Below, in pieces: positions 45,293 through 56,800 of a DNA stretch of 64,000 nt (its first letter is position 1; the number at the start of each line of letters is the position of its first letter). Made by a program: the position numbers and the translations under genes. The stretch is taken from NCBI GenBank assembly GCA_964023275.1, contig OZ029915.1:13336712-13400711 (forward strand), read 5' to 3'. This DNA is from Norana najaformis (lineage: Eukaryota > Annelida > Clitellata > Crassiclitellata > Hormogastridae). The notes under the pieces are model-generated. The model was not told the origin of the DNA and made no database searches. It saw only the letters and a list, made by a program, of their open reading frames with translations.

Positions 45293-48200
45293 AACTTTCT
45301 CTCCATATATCTATCGAACTATCTATGTCTTGTCCCTTCATCCCTCTTTCTGTGACTTCTCATTTTGCCTGCAGCAAACTTTAGGAGAAAATCTTAGGTC
45401 ATACACAAAATTTTTAATTTATAGTCGGTAATATGAACGAGAGAGCTCTTTCGGTGAGAAATTATAAAATTATTTAAAATGTTAAGTGTTTTGTGTTGGG
45501 AAAGAATTAAGAAGCTATTAAAATAAAGGTGTTTTCAAAACTATTATAGGGAATCTAAGCCAGGCTCATAAGTACCCAGTTAGCTGGTACACATATGTGG
45601 CTGTTTTATTACTGTCATAATGATTCGTTATTATCACATTTTGAATAGTGAAGGCGCCATTAACATAAAAAAATCACTTCGTTGTCAGATATCGCTTTGT
45701 TTTTAAGGAACTGGTAATTGTATCATTATTTGTAACTCATAAACACGCTAATTAAGTAGTCTGTTTTATGTTTTAAGATTCTCTTCCAACGCTAGGCGTC
45801 ATTCGTAGGCGCCACCCTTCCATACATGAGGGAGCTCTATGTTCCAATCTCGGGGTTGGTAATCCTTCCTCCCTGATGGCCGTGGATATATGCAAGTTCC
45901 GCGAATCCGCATATCAACTCGAGTCCATCGTGCCTTTTCTGCTAAGCCTTTCTCTTTAAACGGTCTTTCATTTCATATTCACACTAGTCCATATTACTTT
46001 GCTCAACAAACTATTTTGAAATGCGCTCGTTTAGAGGATAATTAGATAATCATGTGATCAGCGCTGTAAGAGGTAGCCTACTTACAAAACCTTGTATTAA
46101 GTGCATAGATACATACACTTACGTATTTATTGCATGTCACCTTATAAATTTTTTAATTTTAGTTATTCAAGAAGACTACTGCCTGTCAGAGAATTTTCAA
46201 CCTCAATGTATGAAAAATGAAGTAATTTTGATCAAAACTGCCACTTACGGACGCATGCGCATTGGTCGATGTATCACAGCTTCAGAAATTGATAATCTTC
46301 GATCTCATCATCTTGGATGTTCAAAGAATATTTTGCCATTTCTTGATCGAAAGTGTTCTGGAAAGACTGATTGTGAAATTCGTGTTATCGACATCTCGGC
46401 TGAAAATACTAATCCCTGTCCTTTAAGTATAAATGTTTACCTTGAAGTCAGCTATGACTGCATCAGTAGTAAGTAAATTTATTTTCGAATCGATACTTAT
46501 CCTTCTGTATCGACATTACAAAATTCTTGTGAAAATAAATCGCATAAATGTTAACTTAAAAGAATTCTTTCAGCTAATTCCTTTTTGCGTTATGTGAACA
46601 TTTTCATTGTTTATGTATTTTAATAATCGAACATTACTGGTCGAGTGTTACAATGTTTATCTTAATGCTCTACAACACTCGGTGAATGTAAAGCAAGCTA
46701 TATGTATTGTTTAAAAACTCCGTTACACATGAACATTGATTCGTAGTTGTAGATGAAAGGCGATCATGTGCTGTTGATGCTACCAATAATCCAGTCCACA
46801 TCGTCAGTTCAACGTCATGTGGGTCAAATTCTCAGCCGTGGATTGTAGAAGCTCCAGTTGGTCAAAAACTTAGCATCGGCCTAATCGACTTCGCAGCTGC
46901 AGATTCTAGTAGCATTCAAGACAGTGGAAGGCAGTCTTGTCACAACATTGGTGTGATTGTGGATAAAGCAAGTAAAACAAATGTGTCTATCTGTGTTGGG
47001 GGAACACAGAGGGAAAAGAAATTGTATGTATCATCAGGAAATTTCGTACACATATTTCTCACTCATCCAGATCCGAGAGAAAGTAATGAAAACGAGCGGA
47101 AATTCATACTAAGGCTGCAAGGTTTGCTAACGATTTTAATAATGGTGCTATATTTATAGATTTGATTTTATTGGATGAAAATTTTAATTGTAAAATTCTT
47201 TAATATGTGGACATTTTCTGTCTTCATGTAGATTGTGTCCGATTAATTAGATTACTTCATTTTTTGTGCAGAATTGTAATGTGTAAAACTGCTATCAAAT
47301 TATCGGCAGTAATATTATATAAAGTTGGCTTCTTCATGACCCTGACCTTGCAACAAGTGACACGCATGAAACGACCGTCCCTGGCTGCCTGGGTGACAGA
47401 AGATGTGAACCTTGAGAAGAGTTATTCCAGTTTGACGAATGTTTACCGAACAGATGAAATGTCCCTATACTGAGTTTGAGGTTAAATTAAAACATTGATC
47501 TATCCAGAAAAGTAAAACGTGAAGTTTGCAAACTTGAGCACAGGAGTTGTCAATTATGAATTGTTGTCAACTCAACTGTAAGTTAATGCAGTAATGATTG
47601 TTCTCGTTTTAAATGCAGTCCAGACAACAAGAATGACGCGATAAGTGTTTCCGAGCACCACTGGAAAGTCATGGTCATGCGACAAGCCAGTTTACAACAA
47701 TGATCTGTAAAAGAAAAGCACTTTTATTGTATTCACGGACATGTTATAGTGAGCCTGTGTTGTAGCTATCGGCTGCTCTAACATCATTCCGCCTGTTGAT
47801 GGATATTCGAAAAGAAACGGTGACTCCATTGTGATTGGTTGCTATACCAGTCGTAAAACCTGGCATCTCAACTGTAAAGGTGGAAAGTGGGTCGGAGTCA
47901 TAGGAAACTGCTCACAAGGTGAGATATTATGAAGGACAGTGATGCGCGATCTGCGTGTATTAGATATATACATATTAGATATATTAGATATATAAATATA
48001 CTTTTTGGCATTGTCATGAATTGTCAGTTTGAATACTTGAAATGATAAGTTAAACTGCTGGAATTGCAGATACTTAGCAATGAATAGCTAAGTCATTTAA
48101 AATGGCTAAAATAAGAATTTATACATAATAGGAGTTTTCTTAAAATCTGAATCAGGCACAGACATATACACAAATATGCAACTCAAGATATACACTCTCG

Positions 48201-51200
48201 TCTTTGATAAATTTGCGACCGATCAAACAAAGATTGGGTCATGAAACAGCTGAACTCCATGGGGCAGCATCGACAGTCTATCACGGACAGAACTTAGGTG
48301 TTTGGCTACCAACCGGTCGACTACTGACGAATTCCAAACCTCACTGATCCGGTGGCTTGATGGACCTCCAGTCGTTGCACGCTCTGAAGATTAAATCAGT
48401 CCACCGATAGTCGGTGAACTTAATTAAACCGGGCGAACGCTTCCGTTGACTGTCATTATTGTTCATCCTCAAAGAAACAAAATCCAGGAACTCTGCACAT
48501 GGTGTAAGCTATCAAATCTTGATGTGTCGGTATTGGTTGGGTTCTACGTGTGTGCGAGAGCCCGCCAACCGTGACATTTCCTGCTTTTTGATTGCTATTT
48601 CCTTGGAGATTAACGTATTGCTCTTAATAAACTCTGATATCTTTTAGACTTGCGATGAGCGTCTTCTTGATCTTAAAAAGATGTCATACACATTACAGTT
48701 GCATTTGTACTATAGTTTGGATGATACATGTTACTGACTTTTGAGAATTTCTTGCAGGCGTGTCTGCGTTGGATCCTGCAGCTGCTGAGCCAACATCAGA
48801 AGCAGCAGCCAGTAATGAGCAAGGTAGGAACATATCGGAGGCTTGTCATGTGCTTTGAAACGATCCAATTTATTCTTCGAATGTGTTTTGTGTTGCTTTC
48901 ACTTTATTCCGCAGAGACATACAGGTTCCCCATTTCCTTTTTTCGCTTTTTCGCTTGTGCCGATGGCGCTTTCTCCAGTGTTGGACTCTTTGAACAGTTC
49001 TCCACTGCACGCACTGAAAGTTTCATTTGACTCTACTCAACATAAATGTTCAACCTATCTCAAAGTTGCTATTGTTTGAATCAGTTTGATAGCAACTTGT
49101 GCTGCGCTTTCGACAGGTACTTCGCTTTGCGTGAATTGATACCTATATACGTAATTATACAAAACGCTAAAAATATATCTTGCTCTAACAAAAAACCATA
49201 TATTTAGCTCTAAACTGCTCAGAATTTATACAAAGTGGCGTGTTTAACTGTCTTTGAATTGCTTATATTCGTTAATAAAAGCATGGAAATAAATGGATTG
49301 CTCAGAATTGCCCAGATTTGCTTCTAATACGCTTCGAAATTACTTCATCCAAAATTCCGAGGTTTGAACTTTAAACGTATAAAAATCAGTTGTGCTAATT
49401 TGCACGTAACTGTTTCCAAACGCTCCAAATTCTTAATATTCGCTCATAATGTGCATATAAATAATTTGCTGTAAGTTCCTTAGATTTGTCTTTAAATTAA
49501 ATCTAATTTCTGTGCTGTTTACTCCTAAAATTCTTCAAAATCACTCGTTCTGAATTGCTATGACTTTAGCCCAAAATGAAATCAACTCAAACGCTGTAAT
49601 TAAGTAAGATTTGCTAATAAAGTGCATCAAAATCTCAAGGGCTTGAGGCTGCTGGAGAAACTCGCAGTGTTTCCTGACCTCCAGCTACCTTATATAGAAC
49701 TCCACCTTCTTTAAACTTTACAGTTTGATTTTCCTTTATGAAATAATGTTGCGCCATCAATGACGGTATGAAGCACCGATATACTGGCCTTTCTAAATTA
49801 AATTATGTAAAATTTTGTGCGACACGGTTTCCGCTTGGTTGAGTGCTCGCCATGTAACGCAGATTGTATAGATTCGAGTCTCCCTTTGGACGGATAACAC
49901 GTAGAGTCCTTGATAAAGTCCTTCTAGCATAATCGCTCAGCGCTATTTATCTCTGTTATTAGATAGTGGCTCTTAATAAATGAAGAATTAAATAAATAAA
50001 AATCTGTAGTCTACTGTCAAATCCTGGTTACTGGTTACTTTTAATAAAGTTAAAACTATGTTCTTAAACCCGGTAAACTGCAATATAATTACCAAAAATA
50101 TGATCAAAACTTAGATTGTATGTGGAACTTATCAAGCGACTTTATAGCTTCTGACCTTCGGTGCTATTGGCGTTCTAAGCTTTAACCCGAACTTCAAATC
50201 GTGATGTCGTCACTACATCTACCTGTTGGTCTTAATTTTGACATGGCCTTTTTTACATACAATTTTCAGATTTCGCGGCCGCCTTTTATAAATAATTTGT
50301 TTCGCATTCGTGCTAATGTAATTGTAATTGTATATTTGTATAGCGCCTCTTCAAGCAAAGACTAATCAGTGGCGCTCACTGCTCTAGACTTGATGTTAAA
50401 AGTCACTAATGATGTTAATGTAGAGTAGGCGGCCGCAGAAATCAGACTAAATCTAAGATTAACTTATGTATGCATCTATGTATTGTCCGTTTATTCATTT
50501 CTGGTTCTTTTTCAGCTTTAATCTTTGTCGTTATTGGCGGATTCACTTTGGCGCTGTGCCTAGCAATTGTCTGTTTTGGAATCGTATGTTTACGTAGGTA
50601 TGTACAGTCGCATCAAGCATTGTAACTGGATCTGTTCAATAATAGCAAAGTTACCGTAGACTGCATTTCCTAAACAGCCTGTTCTATTCTGAGGTAGATA
50701 GCCAAATTGATAGTTTTTGATTAGACTTGAAAGAAGCTCTCGACAATTTTCTATACATCTACTTTAAGCCCTTGTCTTGTTAGTAAGGCATTGTGGTTAA
50801 CAGGACATCAATTATTGGCCTGACCGGAATTCATCTTCAGATCCCCATGATATGTCAGGCAAGATAGAGCAGCAGTCTGAAAATAACAAGCATTTCTTAA
50901 ATATGCAGAGTTTAAGTTGAGATTATATAGACATCAAAGGCTTGCTTATGTAATCTCCCTTTCGTTCCGCTAGGGGTTCAAATCCCGGTGCATTATTATA
51001 TTACAGTATATTATTATATTACAGTATATTATTATATTATATTATCATATGGTATTATATGAAATCGACAATTTCTCGTTGACCAGCCAAGTATCCAAGA
51101 GAACGAAAGGTCATCTGACTTGTGGATTGTTCGTTCTCGTGTTTACACTCAGTCGAAAGATCCGTCAATTCCTGACGACACCACGTCCTAATGTTGAAAG

Positions 51201-52250
51201 GGTCAGGTACTAAATGAGCGAATGCCTTGAATAAATGACCCTAAACAGAGAAACTATCTAACAGGAAATAAACAGCTCTCTTGTTACCCCTCTTCTCAAG
51301 AAATCATCACTCGACAAAGAAATCCTTTCAAACTACCGGGTTGTTTCGAACCTGTCTTTCATCTCCAAATTAACTGAAAGGATTGTCCTTTCCAGGATCA
51401 ACGACTACCTAGCTTCAAATTCACTCCTTAATCCATGCCAATCCGGTTTCACTAAACGCCACTCAACTGAAACCCTACACACTTCCCTCTACAACAAGCT
51501 TGTTTATGCCATCTATCACCAACAAGTCTCTTGTCTCTGCCTCCTTGTTATTTCAGCAGCCATTGACACCATCGACCACAACATCTTATTCCAAAGACTT
51601 TCAACCTGGTTCAGTTTTACTGACACTGCTTTCCTCTGGATACAATCCTATCTCTCCTTCAGCTCTTTCTCCCTCAAAATATCGGAAGCCTCATCCCAAT
51701 CATGCCCTCTCACTTGCGGAGTTCCACAAGGCTCCGTTCTTGGACCTCTTCTCTTTATCCTCTACACTACCCCACTCAGTTCATTCATTAAAGCAAGCAA
51801 AGTCGATCTTCACCTTTATGCTGATGACACTCAACTGTTCATCTCTTTTTCTCCGAACTGTTTCAAAGACTCCATAGATCATCTTCTTCCTACGGTTATA
51901 TCTGGGTGATATCTAATCTCCTGTGCTTGAACCCCTACAAAACCGAATTCTAGTAACTTTACTGGAAATGTCTGATTAAGCCTATCCATACAATTTTCAG
52001 ATTTCGCGTCAAGAACAAGACGCAACAAGAATACAAAACGCTTAACTACAACTTCAGTTCGACAAGAAGTCAACCAAGCGACCAAAGAATTCATAATTTT
52101 GTCGCCCAAGGATTAACTGGAAACGATGTGCATGGCATGAATCCACAACAGATGCCAACCTATTCAGTCTTCGTCGGAGACGGTGAATTCAACAACGATG
52201 TCACTAATTCAGTCAGCGTCGAAAACGGCAGTTCATCTGTCCGGCAGTGA
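45106..52250 (+). CDS. Gene 5: SUEL + CUB-like + sushi-like membrane receptor with divergent 3' half
   Basis: Complete, seven exons: 45106-45205, 46163-46468, 46747-47121, 47766-47918, 48758-48823, 50516-50597, 52001-52250; 443 residues, all GT-AG. Exons 1-4 are nearly the same as gene 4 (signal peptide MKRVVSNLMPAVAAWLLCYL; SUEL core ATYGRMRIGRC; CUB-like PWIVEAPVGQKL; sushi-like CKGGKWVGVIGNC). Exons 5-7 are different: stalk GVSALDPAAAEPTSEAAASN, helix ALIFVVIGGFTLALCLAIVC, tail with EYKTLNY and PTYSVFVGDGEFNNDV. The exon 6 end uses an AG-split arginine codon as in gene 6, not CG as in genes 1-4. It looks like a chimera of a recent gene 4-like front and an older back half. AATAAA at 52537-52542 may be the polyadenylation signal. 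Confidence 0.88.
45240..45295. repeat. (CT)n simple repeat in intron 1 of gene 5
   Basis: Nearly pure CT tract about 35 bases after exon 1, an expansion of the pyrimidine tract found at the same place in genes 2-4. Confidence 0.95.
45795..45960 (+). repeat. Possible tRNA-derived SINE, copy in gene 5
   Basis: Same unit as 33165-33340, with GTTCCAATC near 45840. Shared position in intron 1 of genes 4 and 5 indicates inheritance from their common copy. Confidence 0.35.
47919..48757. other. Intron 4 of gene 5
   Basis: AT-rich at the start, with short ATATTAGATAT repeats at about 47960-48000, then unrecognised sequence. The L2-like fragment seen in intron 4 of genes 1-4 is absent, consistent with the switch to a divergent 3' half beginning in this intron. 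Confidence 0.5.
49150..49640. other. AT-rich, weakly periodic stretch in intron 5 of gene 5
   Basis: Contains many variants of a GCTCAGAATT / GCTCTAAA / GCTTCGAAATT word spaced at roughly 15-25 bases, like a decayed tandem array. No coding signal. Confidence 0.35.
49820..49990 (+). repeat. Possible tRNA-derived SINE in intron 5 of gene 5
   Basis: GCTTGGTTGAGTGCTCGCC resembles an A-box region (TGGTTGAGTGC), and AGATTCGAGTCTCC, about 40 bases on, resembles a B-box. Spacing suits a polymerase III promoter. AAATAAATAAA near 49990 may be its tail. The match is to promoter pattern only. Confidence 0.45.
50256..50277 (+). other. Decoy copy of the exon 7 acceptor of gene 5
   Basis: These 22 bases are identical to 51987-52008, the polypyrimidine/AG acceptor plus the first eight bases of exon 7. 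The copy sits in intron 5, before exon 6, and is followed by unrelated sequence. Confidence 0.6.
50317..50425 (-). mobile_element. L2-like LINE 3' tail in intron 5 of gene 5
   Basis: GTAATTGTAATTGTA followed by TATAGCGCCTCTTCAAGC, the same terminal construction as the LINEs at 31331 and 37246. Only about 100 bases remain. Flanked by a 9-base inverted repeat, GCGGCCGCC at 50275-50283 and GGCGGCCGC at 50428-50436. Confidence 0.55.
50985..51060. repeat. Short AT-rich tandem repeat
   Basis: Copies of a unit near TATTATTATATTACAG in intron 6 of gene 5, preceded by a B-box-like GGTTCAAATCC at about 50975. Confidence 0.75.
51240..51985 (+). mobile_element. CR1/L2-like LINE fragment in intron 6 of gene 5, sense strand
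   Basis: The plus strand, across shifted frames, reads VVSNLSFISKLTERIVLSRI, SGFTKRHSTETLHTSLYNKL, AIDTIDHNILFQRLSTWF, LTCGVPQGSVLGPLLFILYT and LHLYADDTQLFISF. It is the palm of a reverse transcriptase with an intact YADD box. Frame breaks and truncation at both ends make it inactive. It ends just before the exon 7 acceptor. Confidence 0.85.
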
Positions 52251-52536
52251 TTTCTTAAGCTCACATTTGGACGTAGAGTTGCATATTTCGGACCCTTTTA
52301 TAATATTATCGGTTTCTTGCGATTTTTCAAGAACTTCAAACTTTCGACAGGTTGTCAAGTCGTTAAACGCAGATTGTGTAGGCTTATATATAAATAATCA
52401 AATTGCATTGAAGTAAACTGACTACTGAATATCACCTTCAGCAAGAAGGTGACTAATGATTCTAAAATTAAAAAGGTCAAGCTCTAGCAACAAAGCGACA
52501 TAAATGATCACCAGATTCGCATAATGTTGGTTGTCA

Positions 52537-52542
52537 AATAAA
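52537..52542 (+). promoter_or_regulatory. Candidate polyadenylation signal of gene 5
   Basis: AATAAA about 290 bases after the stop codon; the nearest canonical signal. Confidence 0.4.
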
Positions 52543-52879
52543 GCCAGCTTTATCTGACGCAGAATGAAGTAAATAGCGAGTCTGTTAGGTCAATTCATTG
52601 TTCTCAGTTGCCCCATTGTGAGTAGCCTATCAGTCCCACTTCAATTTACATTTATGTTTTTTTTTGTAGAGACTGCTAAGTTTTCACTGTAATCAGCTTT
52701 ACGTGGCAAAGTAAAACATAACGTCTTTGCTAGAATAGTTTACGTGGCAGTTGGACGGTATATTTAAAAAGTGTCATTGGCACTGAATTGAATGAATATG
52801 TTTCTGTAAAATGCGAATGTATAACTACAATTGGACTGTCACAAAATTCACTATATTCTGAGACCTTACTTGGTGCGAG

Positions 52880-53290
52880 GGAAACTTAACTGGTTGGCGA
52901 GAATGTAGGATGGGCTGTTGTGCACGACGAAGGACCAGGACACCGACAATCATCTAGATGGTCTTAAGTTAGTCGTTGGGTGACACAGGAAGCTGAATGA
53001 TGTTTTTGGTTGGACAGACTGGAGAAGCGAGGCCGTGATTGAAGTGACAGGAAACCTGAGAAGTCTTCGTAAGTGTAGATATATGTATAATGAGTGTTAA
53101 TATTAAGCTTGTTTAAGATGTATGTATTTGGAGTATACATATATATATATATAGGCTTCCTGAAGCACGGAAGTTGATAAATATTATGTTGGTTAAGTTG
53201 ATCATTCTTGCTACGCGTCTTAATTAAGACAAGAATTACCCAAACGCTTGAAATTGTGTGTACTAATAAGGCATAACTAACTGCAATTAA
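52880..53290. repeat. Dispersed repeat downstream of gene 5
   Basis: Bases 52886-53060 match 63740-63930 in inverted orientation (landmarks GGCGAGAATGTAGGATGGGC and GAGAAGCGAGGCCGTGA). Bases 53210-53280 match 63576-63645 in direct orientation (CGTCTTAA...CCAAACGCTTGAAA). Probably pieces of a mobile element after both genes 5 and 6. Unclassified. Confidence 0.5.
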
Positions 53291-53474
53291 CTGCAACTTA
53301 ACAGGGCCTTTTAGTCTACTAACAGTTACCATATTCCAATAAAGGAATATCTGGCAACGAAATTCACCCAATAATATGTAGTTTGGTACATAATTATTTA
53401 ATGAACATTAAGTGGAATACTGATTGCTAATGCGCTAAACCGACTAATATTGCCACCTAATAAGCCCTAAGGCA

Positions 53475-53831
53475 TTGGATGTTATGGAATGTCCACAAAA
53501 GAGTAATTTGTTATCGCTGAATTTGCAGCTTGGTAAGAAATATGTTTTTAAAAATATTTGTAGACCTTCGCTAAAAGTTGATGGATATTTATTTGGTTTT
53601 GAGATGACCCCCGACCCAGTAACAAGAACTGATGCGTCAATCACAGTTAACGAATCATTGCGCCTTTCCAAATACATATCCACTGAAGCATCGAATGTGC
53701 TGCATATCTCGTCACAATTGTCTGTAGACCTTTCTATGACTAAATATTACGTTTCGAGCAATGAAAAGCTAGACTTTGCCTACCACGATTTCATCGCTGC
53801 TCTGAACAGCAGATACAAAGCGGGCGACTGA
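53475..53831 (+). CDS. Hypothetical 118-codon ORF just upstream of gene 6
   Basis: Open frame beginning MDVMECPQKSNLLSLNLQLG and ending ALNSRYKAGD, stopping 53 bases before the gene 6 start. I do not recognise it. An AG acceptor-like TGAATTTGCAG lies at about 53518-53528 inside the frame, so it could instead be the last exon of a gene or a fossil exon. No equivalent ORF is present before genes 2-5. It overlaps an antisense ORF of 79 codons and sits where the gene 6 promoter would be expected. May be chance. Confidence 0.25.
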   Translation: MDVMECPQKSNLLSLNLQLGKKYVFKNICRPSLKVDGYLFGFEMTPDPVTRTDASITVNESLRLSKYISTEASNVLHISSQLSVDLSMTKYYVSSNEKLDFAYHDFIAALNSRYKAGD

Positions 53832-53884
53832 ACGGTCTCGTCTTTAATTCAAACTTCAGTATAGCTGTTGCCTTTCTGTAAAGC

Positions 53885-56800
53885 ATGGAGAGCTTAAATT
53901 TGCTGATTATTGCAATGTTTTGGTTACTGGCGAGTGTGAGCATATCTCTGTCAGATGAAGTAAAGGACGATGAAGGTAGGCCGATGTTTTTTTCATTATT
54001 TAGTCCTCTCGCCTCTTTTTTATATCTTGTGAAAAGTATAAACGTTAGTGTGAGGATTAAACTACCCTATTATTTATATATCTAGATGACTGTCGGAAAC
54101 GTGAAGCCTACATAGTAGACCCTATGTATATTTCTGTGGCTATAACATTATTAGTATCGTCGTTGTGAATATTCGTTTGATTACTGTTGCTTTGCGCATA
54201 AAACTGTAACTGTTGTGTAACGAATGTGATTGGCACGGCATAATATAAAGAAAAGAACCTAATAACAGACCGATTGTCTCGCTCGTCTGGAGTCAGAGAA
54301 AAAGCGCTCATTTGGCTTGAATCTCACGTTAAGTGGCTCACGAAATCCGTCCATTTGTCAGAGGGGATGAGGTCACCTAGATTGGTCACCTGTGTTGTTC
54401 TACAAGGTTCAGTGCTGAGCCCCTTCCTTTTCGTATTATACACGGCTGATGTGGAGCGAATCATACAAGCGCATGTTCTCCTACACCACTGCTCTGCGGA
54501 TGATACATAATTTTCCTTCTTCTATGAGCCATTACAAACCTCTGAGCTGAAACAGCGAGTGCTGCTGTGTATCCAGCGCATTTAAAGTGGATGACATCCA
54601 ACCGTCTCAGACTTAATCCATCGAAGTCTGAAGTTTTATGGTGCGCCACCCTCCGTCGTCATCTGCTTTACGGCAGTACATTCGCCCTCAATGATGCCTT
54701 AGTTCGACAGCTGACACCATCCGCAACCTAGAAGTCCACTATAACAGCTGTATGACCCCGTCGACCCATGTTAGTCAACTAGTTTCAGATTGCTCCTACC
54801 GACTTCGTCCATTAAATCCATCCGCAGATTCATTCCCGCATCAACCGCTGTCACTTTGGTTAACAGTTTCATGTCTCCAGGGTTGACTACTGCAATAGCC
54901 TGCTGGCAGGTCTGCCGACTTGTTAACTAGAGCGGATGCAGTCGGTGCTAAAGTCTGCTACCCCCTCTTAACAATGGTCGGACACCACCCAATCACGTCA
55001 CTGATCTGCTGCGTGACAACCTGCGCTGGTTGCGCGTTCCTCAGCGGATCACTTACAAATTGTGCCTAATCACATACAAGTCTCTGAAAGGTCTTATCGC
55101 GAACTATAAATCCGAGTAGCAGACAAACAGAACATATATCGGCTTTAGTCCTCACCGAGGAATCAACTGATGTCCCGCGATCATCTAAGAGGTTCGGTGA
55201 ATGTTCCTTCTCTGTCGCCGGGCCCAATACGTGGAACGGTCTTCCTGACTATGTGATGAATGCCCCATCTGTAGACGCATTCAAGTCATGACTCAAGACC
55301 TATTTGTTTAAAATATCATGTGACTGTCGGTGGTTTTTGAACTTATGTTCAACAGGCCCTTTCTTCTGCTTCGGTCGTGATACGGCGCTATATAAATCGT
55401 CTTATTATTACTATTGATATTATTATTATTATTGTTATTATTTATATTACTATTATTACTACTACTACTACTACCATATGAATAAACAGTAGCACATAAG
55501 ACAATTTTATTTCTATTTCTATAACACGGAACTGTTCTCAAAATAGTACTTAGTATTTGTATCGTGATATTATATAATAATTACGTACATGTTGTTCATC
55601 GTAAACAGTGCGATCTCACTGTCAATCAGAAACGTTTCAACCTCGGTGTCTGAAGAACGAAGTTATAATGATGAAAAGCGCCACCTATGGACGCATGCGC
55701 ATTGGTCGATGCATAACGGCTGCAGAGGTTGATGCTCAACGGTCACTGGCTGGTGGTGATGATCCTCGTATCCTTGGATGTTCAGCGGATGTTCTGCCAT
55801 TTCTCGACCGGAAATGCTCCGGAAAGAACGCATGCGAAGTGCGTGTTTTCGATATTTCAGACGAAAATGTCAGGCCCTGCCTTCATGGACTTAACGTGTA
55901 TCTCGAAGCCAGCTACAGCTGCGTCGCTGGTAAGTTGTGATGGGTTTTGGTTGATGTCGTATTAAATTTAATATAACGTTGGCACCACTAACATGCAAAC
56001 GCTTGTTTTACACGTCTTATAACTTAGTTATTGGGTTTAGTATACGCCTTTAAACCAGCTGGATGAACTTATACTTACAAACTACGTTTCACACATAATT
56101 ATTAACGGTAACACACAATATAAATAAAGCAGCAACATTCAAGTATTAAACCTTATGAAGTCTCTATCGGATTTGGCTCAGCGAATGAAAGATGAAAGTG
56201 AGTAAATATAAACTTGGCCCATTATGATTGTTATTTTAAAAAAAAATAATAATTAGCGGCCCTTCTTCAACCCGCCGTTCACCTCTAAGGTTGTAGAGAA
56301 AGTAGTGGCTAAACAGATATTGCGCTACTTGAAATCAGGCAGCCTCATACCAAAGCTACAGTCTGCAGAAAGCACCAGTCAACGGAGACGGTTCTACTGC
56401 GGCGATGCCTGTATGCCGTCTTCTATGACGCTACTGATGCAAGGCACGTCAAGCTACTTGCTCTCTTGGATGTAAGCTCAGCGTTCGACACGGTTGACCA
56501 TGACATCTTGCTCATCCGACTATGGAATCGTCGGTCAGCACCTGGAATGGCTTTGTTCGTTCCTGGATGGACGAGTTATAATGGTGGCAGTTGGCCCAGA
56601 CACAACGGTATGGGCATTAGTTTCATTCAGCGTCCCACAGGGCTCGGTTCTTGGCCGCTTCTACGCATTTGAATGGCTAATCTTTAGAACTAAGCGACTC
56701 ATTTGTTAAGTTGGCTGATTCTGCTCGTAATTTGGGCGCTGTCTTTAACTCTACTGTGTTCATCACCGACTATGTAAATGGTATTTGTAAATCGTCATTA

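Noticed and set aside
49820-49990. Genuine tRNA gene
   Set aside because: A- and B-box-like words are present but no convincing cloverleaf or anticodon arm, so it is listed as a possible SINE only.
53444-53683. 79-codon minus-strand ORF
   Set aside because: Overlaps the hypothetical plus-strand ORF; no motif and no second copy.
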